Below are positions 1-8,896 of a stretch of DNA of 64,000 nucleotides, one piece after another. A program made the translations under genes and the position numbers. The DNA is taken from assembly GCF_000242895.2 (NCBI RefSeq), contig NC_021171.1, positions 3,940,001 through 4,004,000 on the forward strand, in the 5' to 3' direction. The notes under the pieces were generated by a model. The model was not told where the DNA came from. It was given only the letters and a program-made list of their open reading frames with translations, and did no database searches. Origin of the DNA: Bacillus sp. 1NLA3E (GTDB taxonomy: Bacteria > Bacillota > Bacilli > Bacillales > Cytobacillaceae). Positions within the stretch are counted from its first letter, which is position 1, and each line of letters starts with the position of its first letter.

Positions 1-812
1 CCACCAGCAAGAGGATCTGTCAATGTAAACTTTGTTGCAGTACCATCGGGACGTGTACCAACAATAGTTGCGTCACCGCCGCCTGCTGTCCATCCTGCTA
101 AGACCCCTACTTCAACACCATCGCTATTTTTCAAAGAAATATCGAATGTATCAGTTGCTCCAGTAGACTTAAATTCCAATGAATAATCGCCTAATTTTAA
201 TCCATCAATACTTGCATTAGTATTTAGAGCAAAATTTGTAGCATCTAGTCCAGTAGTGTTTGTTTTAATATCCATTCCTACCGTAGCTACAGCACCAGTA
301 GTGACTGTATATGTGTCAGCTTTTAAATCAGAATCAACAACACTTACACTTCCTAAAACATGAGCATCAGAAGTAATGTTTGCATTGTTAGCCACGCTAC
401 CATTTAATAATTTCTTAGTGTTAAACTCAGTATCAGTTGAAATACGGTTTACTTCATCTTTCAATTGAGTAATTTCTTTTTGGATTTCTTTACGGTCACC
501 ATCAGTGTTTGTATCATTGGAAGATTGAACCGATAATTCACGCATACGTTGAAGAATGCTTTCTGTTTCATTTAATGCACCTTCAGCAGTTTGAATTAAA
601 GAAGTTGCATCTTGAGCATTTTTGGAAGCCATGTCTAATCCGCGGATTTGTCCACGCATTTTTTCGGAGATTGCTAGTCCTGCTGCATCATCTGCCGCGT
701 TGTTGATACGAAGACCAGAAGATAACTTCTCCATTGATTTGGATTGTGCAGTTGATGCTGAATTTAACTGACGAAGAGTGTTCATCGCTGTGATATTGTG
801 GTTAATTTGCAT
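1..812 (-). CDS. hag: Flagellin, N-terminal part (runs off the window)
   Basis: This is the main filament protein, exported by the flagellar type III system and polymerised outside the cell. Translation from the ATG at 812 begins MQINHNITAMNTLRQL, the conserved D0/D1 start of flagellins, and contains MRELSVQSSNDTN in the D1 helix that matches the usual receptor-contact segment. From about residue 140 the sequence leaves the conserved helices for a Thr/Gly-rich variable domain, so this is larger than a minimal flagellin. The C-terminal half lies beyond base 1. A strong AAGGAGGA site sits 9 bases before the start. A SigD promoter lies 250 bases upstream and gives a long leader. Confidence 0.95.
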   Translation of the reverse strand, partial: MQINHNITAMNTLRQLNSASTAQSKSMEKLSSGLRINNAADDAAGLAISEKMRGQIRGLDMASKNAQDATSLIQTAEGALNETESILQRMRELSVQSSNDTNTDGDRKEIQKEITQLKDEVNRISTDTEFNTKKLLNGSVANNANITSDAHVLGSVSVVDSDLKADTYTVTTGAVATVGMDIKTNTTGLDATNFALNTNASIDGLKLGDYSLEFKSTGATDTFDISLKNSDGVEVGVLAGWTAGGGDATIVGTRPDGTATKFTLTDPLAG

Positions 813-928
813 AATTAATTTTCCTCCTTATTATATGTAAAATTAATTTTACAGGGAATATTCCCTATGAAACTTTATCTATAACAAACCCAGTAGGTCT
901 ATTATCAAAATAATAAAGTAAACATAAC

Positions 929-945
929 TTTTGATAAGATCAAAA
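929..945. repeat. Perfect inverted repeat in the hag leader
   Basis: TTTTGATAAGATCAAAA has two 7-base arms around a 3-base centre, inside the transcribed leader of hag. The half-site TTTTGATA recurs before other motility genes here. It may be an operator or a small RNA hairpin. Confidence 0.5.
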
Positions 946-946
946 T

Positions 947-1039
947 CTATGTCCACACAACCTTCTTTGGTGCATTAATCACTAACCTAAATTTTGAATC
1001 TTCTTGAATGACAGTAACTTTTTCAACATCGCCTAAGAT
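947..1039 (-). pseudogene. csrA relic in the hag leader
   Basis: A stop-bounded stretch of about 30 codons reads ILGDVEKVTVIQED followed by SKFRLVINAPKKVVWT. It aligns with the middle of the RNA-binding regulator CsrA (pattern IGD-VE--VI----RL-INAPK-V). The conserved N-terminal strand with the early Leu and Arg is missing, because a stop codon precedes the fragment and a SigD promoter occupies that position. The later Arg of the RNA-binding pair is also lost, and the frame ends soon after VVWT. In B. subtilis csrA sits directly before hag, so the location fits a decayed ancestral gene. I recognised it by eye, without an alignment tool. Confidence 0.65.
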
Positions 1040-1060
1040 TCAATTGTCTTACATGTCTTA

Positions 1061-1087
1061 TTATCGGAGAATCAAAAAAATAGTTTA
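1061..1087 (-). promoter_or_regulatory. SigD promoter of hag
   Basis: The minus strand reads TAAA, 15 bases, then TCCGATAA, one mismatch from the SigD consensus TAAA-N15-GCCGATAA. The predicted start near 1053 leaves a leader of about 240 bases before the flagellin ATG. Confidence 0.85.
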
Positions 1088-1110
1088 GCTGTTTTTTAAA
1101 ATTTTTTATC

Positions 1111-1143
1111 AAAAAAAAGGAGCCATTCCAATAAGGAATGACC
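1111..1143 (-). terminator. Terminator after fliD
   Basis: A 6-bp stem (CATTCC/GGAATG) with a 5-base loop is followed on the minus strand by eight Ts. It lies between the fliD stop and the hag promoter, so hag is transcribed on its own. Confidence 0.8.
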
Positions 1144-1178
1144 CAACTTTCAATTTTCCTATTCAAACACGAATATTT

Positions 1179-2717
1179 TTATCCCAGCCCTAGCTGCTGT
1201 GATAACCATGAGCTTTGCGAATTTAATTTGGACATCGCCGTCTCCATAGCAGAAAACTTTTTATAGAGATTATTTTCATACTGTGCAATTCGGTCCTGCT
1301 CTTTATTAAGATTAGTATTGATTGTTTTAAGCTGTTTTGCCATTAGACTGCTTGTATCAACATAGGAGTTTGGCGAGCCAGCTGTCGACGCTAAATCAGC
1401 TATCGTGCTGTTAATTCGATCATAGATTCTCCAACCAATACCACTGTCATTATGCTTGGCTATGCTGGTTACCGTTGAATCACTGGATTTTCCTAAGTTA
1501 CTTGTTTTTGTAAATAGACTTTTTACCCCTTCTAAATTGTTGTCTAAAACACTTTTTAATTTCGTCTCATCAAGTTCTAATTTGCCATGATCCAGATAAG
1601 ATTTACTTGGCGTTATGCCGATATCAGTAAGGGTTTTAGGGCTACTCGTAATTCCGCCTGTTGCTTCGGTTAAGCTATTTCGTAGCTGGATCAAGAATCC
1701 TGAAATGGTAGAATCGTTTTTTAATACGCCACTTTTTGCTTTATCATCCCACAGCTTGATATCATTGTCCTTCATGTCCTTTTTTTGATCATCTAATAGA
1801 GGTGGGAAGTCCCGATATTTCTTTTCTGATACTTTTTTATTAAGATCATCGATAAGTTGGTTATATTTATCTACAAATGTTTTGATTGAGTCAAATACAG
1901 CTTGGGTATCATTTGCTGTTTGAATCGACACTGATGGATCAGTTGCATCAATTTTCGACTTCAAATCAATCTTCATATCATCATAGACAAAACTATTACT
2001 GCTGATGCTTAAGGTTAGACCATTAATGGTAACACTCCCTGGCAATGCATTCTTACCTACACTATACGCTCCAAAATTCGGGGCGGATTTTATGGAGCCG
2101 TCAACAATTCCTAAATTATTAGTCGTCACACTATCGATTTTTATATCGGCAGAATCACCTGTTGCTATAGTGGTTAAAATGATGGAACTACTTCCATCAA
2201 AAAAGCTTGCCTTGATTCCAGTGGTAGAGCTTTTTTCATTAATCTTGGAAATGATCTGATCAGCTGTATCATCTTTTGCAATATCAATAAGTTCCGTTCC
2301 TGTGCCGGTAAGATTAAATGAAAAGGCTGCATCTGCTTTAGTCGTTCTTCCAGGGACAGTAATATTCACGGATGCACCTTGAGCTGGTGTTGCAAGACTA
2401 GCAGATGAAATCGTATAAGAAGCTGCAGTAGGTTTCCCAGAAATACTTACACCTATTTTATCCGGCTGAGATGATGTTATGGTTTGCTTAATGAACGTTG
2501 ATTGCAAACGAAGCCCTTCAACTGATTTGCGGAAATCGTCAAGCTTTGTATTGATTTCCCGATAGGCATCCGTCTTCCACGAGTTAAGAATTTTTGCCTG
2601 CTGCAACTTATTAAGCTGGCTGCTTTGCGCTTTTACCATTTGTGCTACCAAGGTATCCGTATCTATGCCGGAAGCTAATCCAGAAATTCGATTATAATTA
2701 GTAACAGAACTAACCAT
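1179..2717 (-). CDS. fliD: Flagellar hook-associated protein 2 (filament cap)
   Basis: FliD forms the cap at the filament tip that helps flagellin subunits fold into place. The 512-residue product has the N-terminal FliD segment NRISGLASGIDTDTLVAQMV and an extended coiled-coil C-terminus ending in SAMETAMSKLNSQSSWLSQQ, typical of the family. I chose the ATG at 2717 because AAAGGAG lies 8 bases before it; a GTG three codons upstream is too close to that site. A terminator and a SigD promoter precede it, and a terminator follows. The usual downstream chaperone genes fliS and fliT are not here: hag follows directly. Confidence 0.93.
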   Translation of the reverse strand: MVSSVTNYNRISGLASGIDTDTLVAQMVKAQSSQLNKLQQAKILNSWKTDAYREINTKLDDFRKSVEGLRLQSTFIKQTITSSQPDKIGVSISGKPTAASYTISSASLATPAQGASVNITVPGRTTKADAAFSFNLTGTGTELIDIAKDDTADQIISKINEKSSTTGIKASFFDGSSSIILTTIATGDSADIKIDSVTTNNLGIVDGSIKSAPNFGAYSVGKNALPGSVTINGLTLSISSNSFVYDDMKIDLKSKIDATDPSVSIQTANDTQAVFDSIKTFVDKYNQLIDDLNKKVSEKKYRDFPPLLDDQKKDMKDNDIKLWDDKAKSGVLKNDSTISGFLIQLRNSLTEATGGITSSPKTLTDIGITPSKSYLDHGKLELDETKLKSVLDNNLEGVKSLFTKTSNLGKSSDSTVTSIAKHNDSGIGWRIYDRINSTIADLASTAGSPNSYVDTSSLMAKQLKTINTNLNKEQDRIAQYENNLYKKFSAMETAMSKLNSQSSWLSQQLGLG

Positions 2718-2803
2718 TGCCACCACTCCTTTCTAGAGTTTAAACGTCATATTTTATATGAGAAAATATCATATTTTATTTTTAAAAAATGCCCACTTTA
2801 TAT

Positions 2804-2830
2804 TAATCGGTCATTCTTATATAAAGTTTA
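2804..2830 (-). promoter_or_regulatory. SigD promoter of fliD
   Basis: The minus strand reads TAAA, exactly 15 bases, then ACCGATTA, close to the SigD consensus. It lies just downstream of the flhP terminator and about 90 bases before the fliD start. Confidence 0.75.
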
Positions 2831-2831
2831 G

Positions 2832-2859
2832 TAAAAAAAAGAGACGTCAAAAACGCCTC
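2832..2859 (-). terminator. Terminator after flhP
   Basis: A 7-bp stem (GAGGCGT/ACGTCTC, one G-T pair) with loop TTTTG is followed by a run of eight Ts on the minus strand. Confidence 0.8.
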
Positions 2860-2870
2860 AGGCCAGAAAC

Positions 2871-3716
2871 CTATTTTAATATATTATTAGCAATCCCCAC
2901 CATTTGATCAGCATAGGAAACCGCCCTTGCATTCATTTGAAAGCCCCGCTGTGTTGTGATCAAATCGGTCATTTCTTTTGTCAAATCGACGTTGGAGCCT
3001 TCTATATACCCAGAGGAAATCTGAGCATCTCCTGGGGCCATAACAGTTATAAAGTTTCCGACATTTGTTCCATTCCCCAATAAGGTGGTGTCAATTGCAA
3101 ATTCATTGCCTCCAACACTTTTTAATACATTTGGATTTTGAATGTCAACCGTGGCCACCCTTTGTGGCGAAACATATGACACACCCTGCCCATTTTTAAT
3201 TTGAATTTGACCTGTTGCATCAATACTAACATCATCCTGACCATTCAGTTCAATCGGCGTGCCATTTTGGTCGAGCAGAAAACCTCCGTTAGCATTGACT
3301 AAATTAAAGTTTCCCGGATTAGCCGAATTTGGACTCAAGTGAAAATTACCATCTCTTGTATAATGAACCTCACCGTTCCCATCTGCTGATGGATAGCTCA
3401 CTTGAAAAAATCCCTTTCCATTAATCATTAAGTCAAAGGGGTTCCCAGTTTGCAAAGCCTGCCCCTGCTTCATATCCAGCTGTGTAAGGCCCAAACGCGT
3501 CCCGTAACTAACCCGAATGCCTTTAGGGGTAAGCCGCCCGGTTTCCTGGTTTGCAGTGCCCAGATTGTTGACTTGAGAAGCTAAAATTTCCGAAAAGCTT
3601 TGGTCCTTCCGTTTAAAACCATTCGTGTCAACGTTGGCTATATTGTTAGCGGAAGTATCAATTTTTTGCTGAAACGCCTGCAGTGCGCCTGAAGAAATGT
3701 ATAGTGACGTGTTCAA
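2871..3716 (-). CDS. flhP: Flagellar rod protein FlhP (FlgG family)
   Basis: A distal-rod protein of the flagellar basal body. The 281-residue product begins MNTSLYISSGALQAFQQ and carries the N-terminal rod motif NNIANVDTNGFKR. It ends with the conserved FlgG-family tail EGSNVDLTKEMTDLITTQR and then RGFQMNARAV. It starts with TTG, supported by GGAGG 8 bases upstream. It follows flhO with a 28-base gap, as in the flhO-flhP pair of Bacillus, and is closed by its own terminator. Confidence 0.9.
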   Translation of the reverse strand: MNTSLYISSGALQAFQQKIDTSANNIANVDTNGFKRKDQSFSEILASQVNNLGTANQETGRLTPKGIRVSYGTRLGLTQLDMKQGQALQTGNPFDLMINGKGFFQVSYPSADGNGEVHYTRDGNFHLSPNSANPGNFNLVNANGGFLLDQNGTPIELNGQDDVSIDATGQIQIKNGQGVSYVSPQRVATVDIQNPNVLKSVGGNEFAIDTTLLGNGTNVGNFITVMAPGDAQISSGYIEGSNVDLTKEMTDLITTQRGFQMNARAVSYADQMVGIANNILK

Positions 3717-3744
3717 ATTCGTTACCTCCTGTCTTTAAAGCGAT

Positions 3745-4635
3745 TTACCCGTTAATCTTTCCCACCGAATACAGTTGTTGCAATGAGGAATCATAGGCAC
3801 TGATTACTTTTTGGTTTGACTCATATCCGCGAACGGTCATCATCATATCTGAAATTGTTTGTCCCGTGTCTACATTTGACTGTTCAATAGATCCCTGATT
3901 AAGGGTTACACCGGGATTGGTATTCCCTGGGTCTTGGATAAACGGTGCTGGGGTATCCGCTTGGTAGACATTTGCACCCCGTCGGCGAAGATCCATTGGA
4001 TTTTGCACTATGGCTATCCCAATCTCGCCAGCAAATTGGGTTCTTGCAGGGTCATCAGGATACGCAATAATCTGGCCATTCTGATTTATGTACAAATCCC
4101 CTTTTTGAATACTAGTCGTTATTTGCACTGGCTGATGGTTGGCACCCAGCACCCGATAGCCTTCAGAAGTAACCAAATTGCCATTTGCGTCTAAATCAAA
4201 TTTCCCGTTCCGGGTGTATCCAACTGTTCCATCCGGGAGCTGGACAGCAAACATTGCCGTCGGCTTCACCTGCCGGCCATTGACAAGCTGGGCAGGAATA
4301 TTCTGGTCATTGATCGCGATGTCAAGAGGCTGATCCGTTTGAACAAGGGGTCCTTGAGTAAAGCTAGGAATACGTTCCTGGGCAAGTACACCGGTAGTGA
4401 GCACACCAATTGGGACGGACTGTCCAGATACTTGGGCAGTGCCTGCAGCGGCTGCAGTTCCACTTCCATTCATTTTGCTGATTCGATCTATAAATAACTT
4501 TGGAAATGCTCGCAACGCCGTATCATCTTTCTTATATCCCACAGTTTGAGCATTTGACAGGTTATTGGCTAATGCTTCCTGCTTCCGCTCCAGAGATAAC
4601 ATTCCTGAAGTTGCAGTATATAACCCTCTTATCAT
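3745..4635 (-). CDS. flhO: Flagellar rod protein FlhO (FlgF/FlgG family)
   Basis: A rod protein paralogous to FlhP. The 296-residue product starts MIRGLYTATSGMLSLERKQ, has the rod signature NNLSNAQTVGYKK, and ends with QSNVDTGQTISDMMMTVRG and SNQKVISAYD, as FlgF/G tails do. The ATG at 4635 has AAGGAAGGGG upstream. It lies 15 bases after the small membrane-protein gene and just before flhP, so the three are probably co-transcribed with yaaR. Confidence 0.9.
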   Translation of the reverse strand: MIRGLYTATSGMLSLERKQEALANNLSNAQTVGYKKDDTALRAFPKLFIDRISKMNGSGTAAAAGTAQVSGQSVPIGVLTTGVLAQERIPSFTQGPLVQTDQPLDIAINDQNIPAQLVNGRQVKPTAMFAVQLPDGTVGYTRNGKFDLDANGNLVTSEGYRVLGANHQPVQITTSIQKGDLYINQNGQIIAYPDDPARTQFAGEIGIAIVQNPMDLRRRGANVYQADTPAPFIQDPGNTNPGVTLNQGSIEQSNVDTGQTISDMMMTVRGYESNQKVISAYDSSLQQLYSVGKING

Positions 4636-4650
4636 GATAAAACCCCTTCC

Positions 4651-5070
4651 TTATGCTTTTTCTTGAGCAGCAAGCCCAAGAATGAGCGAAACTTCACCGT
4701 AGCCTCTATCAAGTTTCTTTGCAATCTCATCTGCCGTTAAACCTTGTACATTTAATTCAAAAATCTCTTTATAACGGTCATTTAACAATAATTTCTGTTC
4801 TTTTTTTGGCTTTGTTTCGACTTGAGGCGGGGCTTCAAAAAATGGCTTCTCCGCCCTCCATTGTTGAGGCTCCAGTTGAATAGATTCATAATAATGCTCC
4901 AGCTTTGATTTCACTTCCATCAATTGCCGATTCAGCTGCCCTTGATTTTCCAATATTTTTTGACTTAGTACCAGCTGGGAGTCATTTTTCGTCTTAAAAA
5001 AACTGCGAATAATCAAGAAAAGAACTCCAATGAAATTGAGGACTAACAGTATGATGATCAGAAGTTGCAC
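4651..5070 (-). CDS. SwrB-like single-pass membrane protein
   Basis: The 139-residue product has one N-terminal membrane helix (about residues 2-22), a charged coiled-coil linker, and a short C-terminal helical motif (RYKEIFELNVQGLTADEIAK, then KLDRGYGEVSLILGL). The same layout is seen in SwrB/YlxL, a swarming and flagellar assembly factor encoded in the Bacillus fla/che operon. It begins with GTG, with GGAAG upstream. Its place directly before flhO supports a flagellar role. The assignment rests on architecture and position, so it is moderate. Confidence 0.6.
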   Translation of the reverse strand: MQLLIIILLVLNFIGVLFLIIRSFFKTKNDSQLVLSQKILENQGQLNRQLMEVKSKLEHYYESIQLEPQQWRAEKPFFEAPPQVETKPKKEQKLLLNDRYKEIFELNVQGLTADEIAKKLDRGYGEVSLILGLAAQEKA

Positions 5071-5094
5071 CTATTTTCTTCCTTTCTTTACGTG

Positions 5095-5538
5095 TCACGT
5101 ATAAAGATTGATCAATAAGCCTTTAATCTCTCCGATTCGTTCCAGGATGGATAAACTCGAATTCTGTTGATTTAAAACGTGATCTGTTAATTCAATTAAT
5201 TTGCGGTCGAGTACTTGGACCGTTTTCAGCGTTTTATTTCCTCCATACGGGTCCCAGCTTTCAGTCTGGTACATACCTACCCCGTTTTTTGTTACCTCAC
5301 CCATAAACTTCTTAACCAAATCCTTATACTTGCGCAGTTCTGCAAATGTCGGATTTTCGTTTAACTGTTTTCCTTGTTGATCTAATTCCAGAAGCATCTT
5401 TTGGAGGTGCTCCTCGGTGAGGTCCTTCGAATAGGAGTTAATAATCTTTTGAAAAGCTGCTGTATTTGCAGCAGACCGCTCAGATGATGCGGGTCGGGGT
5501 TCACCTATATTTACCCTAAGTGGGTCTTGTACTCTCAT
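5095..5538 (-). CDS. yaaR: YaaR family protein (DUF327)
   Basis: A 147-residue soluble helical protein starting MRVQDPLRVNIGEPRPASS. It matches the YaaR/DUF327 family in length and in the segments SYSKDLTEEHLQKMLLELDQ and VQVLDRKLIELTDHVL. The family's molecular function is not established. Here it lies between a terminator after the MCP gene and the swrB-like gene, and so opens the yaaR-swrB-like-flhO-flhP unit. In B. subtilis yaaR is not in a flagellar cluster, so its position here suggests a link to motility. Confidence 0.8.
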   Translation of the reverse strand: MRVQDPLRVNIGEPRPASSERSAANTAAFQKIINSYSKDLTEEHLQKMLLELDQQGKQLNENPTFAELRKYKDLVKKFMGEVTKNGVGMYQTESWDPYGGNKTLKTVQVLDRKLIELTDHVLNQQNSSLSILERIGEIKGLLINLYT

Positions 5539-5653
5539 CGGAACTCACCACCACTTATTCAAAATGTAAAACTTAATCAAAATATATCAAAATTATAACC
5601 CAACCTATCAAAAATTTCATTATTAGTAATAGAAAAATCAGTTCAATTGTGAA

Positions 5654-5685
5654 AAAACGCCTTCCATTATCTGCGAAGGCGTTTT
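5654..5685 (-). terminator. Terminator after the MCP gene
   Basis: An 11-bp perfect stem (5654-5664 with 5675-5685) has a 10-base loop. The minus-strand stem ends in four Ts and is followed by two more. It separates the chemoreceptor gene from yaaR. Confidence 0.8.
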
Positions 5686-5698
5686 AACCTATTCTACA

Positions 5699-7861
5699 TT
5701 ATGCTAGTTTTTGAACCTGCGTTTTTACATCAGTAATCGCTTGGACCACTTCTTCCACTTCGTTGGTTTGAGTTTCAATCGTGGAGAATAGTTCTCCTGT
5801 TTGATTGTTAACATTTCTAACCTCTGCGGCTATTTCATGCCCGTAGTTCACTTGTTCGCTTGTGGCGATATTCATTTGTTGAACCATTTCTTTCATATTA
5901 TTAATATTACGAACAATCTCCTCAGCTGTAAGTGCCTGTTCTTTCGTTGCATTCGTAACAGAGCTCGATTGACTGCTTACTTTTTCAATGGATGTAACCA
6001 TAGATCGTCCTGTCTTCGCTTCCTCATTCGTAGCAACAGAGATTTGTTGAACTTGATCTTTTATGTCCAAGATCCCTTTAACAATTTCTTCTGCGGTGAT
6101 CGATTGTTCTTTCGTAGAATGATTCATTTCAGATGATTGTTTTGTTACTTTCTCTACACCACTAGCAAGTATTTTGCTGTTTTTCGTTTGTTCTTCCGTT
6201 GCATTAGCAATCTGATTCATTTCCTCAGTTACTTGAGCAATTCCTTCCGAGATTTTCTTGATTGCCTGATTGGTTTTCTCTGCCAATTGATTGCCAATTT
6301 TCACTTTATTGGCACCGTCTTTAATGGAAGTCACTGCAACAGCTGTTTCATTTTGAATACCTTTAATGAGGCCAGCAATTTCTTTTGTTGCTTTTGCTGA
6401 ACGTTCAGCCAGTTTGCGCACTTCGTCAGCAACGACTGCAAATCCTTTTCCGTGCTCTCCAGCGCGCGCTGCCTCAATTGCCGCATTGAGTGATAATAGA
6501 TTGGTTTGTTCTGCGATTTCATCAATCACTTCGATAATGCTCCCAATTTCTTCTGAGCTTTTTCCCAATCCTTCAATGACATCACTTGCTTGGTCAATCA
6601 CATGAGAAATTTCTTTCATGCCATTCAGTGTTTCATTCAGTGAATTGGTTCCTTCAAACGCATCCTTCTTAACATCATTGCTAAGATGGTTAACGGTTTG
6701 CACACTACCCGCTACCTGATTAATTGAGAAGACCATTTCCTCAACTGCCTTGGATGTATCTTCAGCCGAAATGGTTAGGCCTACTGCATTTTCGTTAACG
6801 CCTTTAATTGATTTGCTCATTTCTTCAATGGCAGCAGAGATTTCTTCCACACTAGCACCTACATTACCAGCATTTCCCGCTACTTGTTCAATTGAAACCA
6901 TCATTTCCTGAATTGCAGAATTAGTTTCTACTGTAGATGCATCTAAATGCATGGCACTTTCAGCTACTAAATTAATGGATGCACTCATTTGTTCCACCGC
7001 TGCAGAAATTTCCTCCACTCCTGCTGCTGTTTCATTGGTGTTTCCTGCCACCTGCTGTATTGAAGCGACAAGTTCACTGACCGAATCATTCGCTTTTTTC
7101 ATAGAAGTATCTAATTCTTGAGCACTAGTTTTCGTTTTATCGATTGAATCTTTAATCCCATCGACTGATTTTGTGGTGGTATTGACATTGTCTTCCACCT
7201 TATGTACAGCACCCTTAATCATTTTCGTAATTAGGGATGAGATGACAATACTTAAAAGAACAGCAAAGATGGAAACAATGATATTTTCCATAATGGATCT
7301 AGATGAGATTTTCTCGTATTGTTTAATTCCAGCATCGGTTTCTTTATGATTATTTTTGGTGTATTCATTAAGAGAGGCAACAGCTTTTTCCCCCAGTGGT
7401 GCCAAAACGACCATCTTTTGATGGACTATATCAGGATCATTGTTTCTTGATGCCTCAAAATAAGCTGGAATACTAGCAAAATATTCTTCGGAACTATTGC
7501 TAAAAGCGGTTAAAAGTTTTTTGTTTTCCGCCGAATTATCATATTTCTCGATTTCTTTAATTTCCTTTCTTATCGCTGTGATGTCTTGCCTAACTATATC
7601 TTCCATTTTTGCTTTATCTTCAGCTTTTTGCTCATATGCTTGCTTAATAGTGTATAACCGTACCCGTGTTATATCTTCTTTTAAATCTCCAATTAATTCT
7701 GTCTTTGGAACTTGATTTTTACCAATCTCATACATTTGTTCTTTTAAGTTTTGGACATTGTAAAACCCAACAAATGTGATAGAAAAGTAAGCTAGAATCA
7801 TAATAAAATGACTGCACCATTGCTTCTTATTCATGGATAGATTATCCCAGACTTTTTTCAT
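5699..7861 (-). CDS. Methyl-accepting chemotaxis protein without a visible HAMP
   Basis: A 720-residue chemoreceptor. It has a membrane helix at about 18-35, a four-helix-bundle-like extracellular domain, a second membrane helix at about 190-212, and a very long cytoplasmic coiled coil. The signalling tip [16 protein letters not shown] lies near residue 455, followed by the [17 protein letters not shown] segment that contacts CheA/CheW. Between the second membrane helix and the tip I see no HAMP domain; instead there are repeated motifs of the type [11 protein letters not shown] and EEMSKSI. It is the last gene of the cheA-cheW-cheW unit and ends at a terminator. Confidence 0.92.
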   Translation of the reverse strand: MKKVWDNLSMNKKQWCSHFIMILAYFSITFVGFYNVQNLKEQMYEIGKNQVPKTELIGDLKEDITRVRLYTIKQAYEQKAEDKAKMEDIVRQDITAIRKEIKEIEKYDNSAENKKLLTAFSNSSEEYFASIPAYFEASRNNDPDIVHQKMVVLAPLGEKAVASLNEYTKNNHKETDAGIKQYEKISSRSIMENIIVSIFAVLLSIVISSLITKMIKGAVHKVEDNVNTTTKSVDGIKDSIDKTKTSAQELDTSMKKANDSVSELVASIQQVAGNTNETAAGVEEISAAVEQMSASINLVAESAMHLDASTVETNSAIQEMMVSIEQVAGNAGNVGASVEEISAAIEEMSKSIKGVNENAVGLTISAEDTSKAVEEMVFSINQVAGSVQTVNHLSNDVKKDAFEGTNSLNETLNGMKEISHVIDQASDVIEGLGKSSEEIGSIIEVIDEIAEQTNLLSLNAAIEAARAGEHGKGFAVVADEVRKLAERSAKATKEIAGLIKGIQNETAVAVTSIKDGANKVKIGNQLAEKTNQAIKKISEGIAQVTEEMNQIANATEEQTKNSKILASGVEKVTKQSSEMNHSTKEQSITAEEIVKGILDIKDQVQQISVATNEEAKTGRSMVTSIEKVSSQSSSVTNATKEQALTAEEIVRNINNMKEMVQQMNIATSEQVNYGHEIAAEVRNVNNQTGELFSTIETQTNEVEEVVQAITDVKTQVQKLA

Positions 7862-7916
7862 TTGTTTACCCTCACCTTTTGAATTAATGTATTTACCTAG
7901 CCGGTTTTTCTAAAAC

Positions 7917-8393
7917 CTATAGCGCATCTTTTATTTCTTTTAATTCATCAAGATTCGTCGTATTTTCGAGGAGTTTCTCGATGTCTAAGAGAATGATTAG
8001 CCTGTCTGCTAGTTTCGATATCCCCATTAAATAGGAAATATTTTTGTTTTCTAAAAAGTTCGGATGTTGAATAGTATCTGCTGCAATATCCAACACGTCC
8101 TTCGCGGAATCAACCACAAGGCCAATTTCTTTCCCAAACACTTGGACGACGATGATTCTGGTCACATCTGTCGGATTTAGCGTTTCCCCCGTTAAAGCAG
8201 ATCGAATGTCTACAACCGGCATTACGACATTTCGAATCGTCGTCACTCCTAATACATGGGCGGGCCTATTTGGATAAATTATAATGGGCTCCATTCGTTC
8301 AATAGAGACGACTTGATTGATGTTTACCCCATACTCTTCCTGTCCAACTTTAAAAATTAGTCCTTTAAATTCCTGTAATTCAGTCTGGTCCAT
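7917..8393 (-). CDS. cheW: CheW-like coupling protein (second copy, divergent)
   Basis: CheW-type adaptor linking CheA to chemoreceptors. The 158-residue product from the ATG at 8393 (AAGGGGG 8 bases upstream) has the CheW fold: FKVGQEEYGVNINQVVSIER, then a strand ending MPVVDIRSAL and a tail LADRLIILLDIEKLL. In the usual GVINLRG segment it reads GVTTIRN, so the conserved Arg is followed by Asn, not Gly. A longer start at 8435 is possible, but the ribosome site favours the shorter form. It is 45 bases after the other cheW. Confidence 0.85.
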   Translation of the reverse strand: MDQTELQEFKGLIFKVGQEEYGVNINQVVSIERMEPIIIYPNRPAHVLGVTTIRNVVMPVVDIRSALTGETLNPTDVTRIIVVQVFGKEIGLVVDSAKDVLDIAADTIQHPNFLENKNISYLMGISKLADRLIILLDIEKLLENTTNLDELKEIKDAL

Positions 8394-8438
8394 CCTACGG
8401 TCCCCCTTCCTCTTTGGTAAAAAACTATATACCATCTA

Positions 8439-8879
8439 TTAACTATGTCCGAAAACACATTCTGCGGTTTTCATTAACTCGGCTAGTTTTAGTAGGATAA
8501 TCAAACGCCCATCGATTTTAGCGATTCCAGCAAAATATTCAGAATCAAAACCACTTGAAGATGGAATTTCAATTGCTTCTGGTGGTACATCAACCACTTC
8601 GCTCGTTTGATCAACAATTAACCCCAATACAATCTCCTCATATTTGGTGATGATAATCCGCGTGTTTGAGGTGTAATCCACCTGTTCAAGGGCTAACTTC
8701 GTTCGTAAATCAATGATTGGAGTGACATTTCCGCGTAGGTTAATAACTCCTTTAACATATGCCGGTGCATTGGGAACTCTAGTAATGGGCTGAATTCGTT
8801 CGATCGATTGTACACAATTAATCTCTACCCCATACTCTTCTTCTCCTATTTTAAAGGCGACGATTTCTAAATTTTCCAT
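8439..8879 (-). CDS. cheW: Chemotaxis coupling protein CheW
   Basis: The 146-residue adaptor holds canonical CheW features: FKIGEEEYGVEINCVQSIER, GVINLRGNVTPIIDLR and a final IDGRLIILLKLAELM. It bridges CheA and the receptor tip. It follows cheA by 17 bases, with AAAGGGGG before the ATG, and precedes a second, more divergent cheW. The two may tune different receptor arrays. Confidence 0.93.
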   Translation of the reverse strand: MENLEIVAFKIGEEEYGVEINCVQSIERIQPITRVPNAPAYVKGVINLRGNVTPIIDLRTKLALEQVDYTSNTRIIITKYEEIVLGLIVDQTSEVVDVPPEAIEIPSSSGFDSEYFAGIAKIDGRLIILLKLAELMKTAECVFGHS

Positions 8880-8896
8880 CGAGAAGGTCCCCCTTT

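Noticed and set aside
5539-5650. SigA or SigD promoter for yaaR
   Set aside because: TATAAT and TTGATA occur, but spacing is wrong (8 bases) and no TAAA-N15-CCGATA pattern fits. A promoter is expected after the terminator, but I cannot place it.
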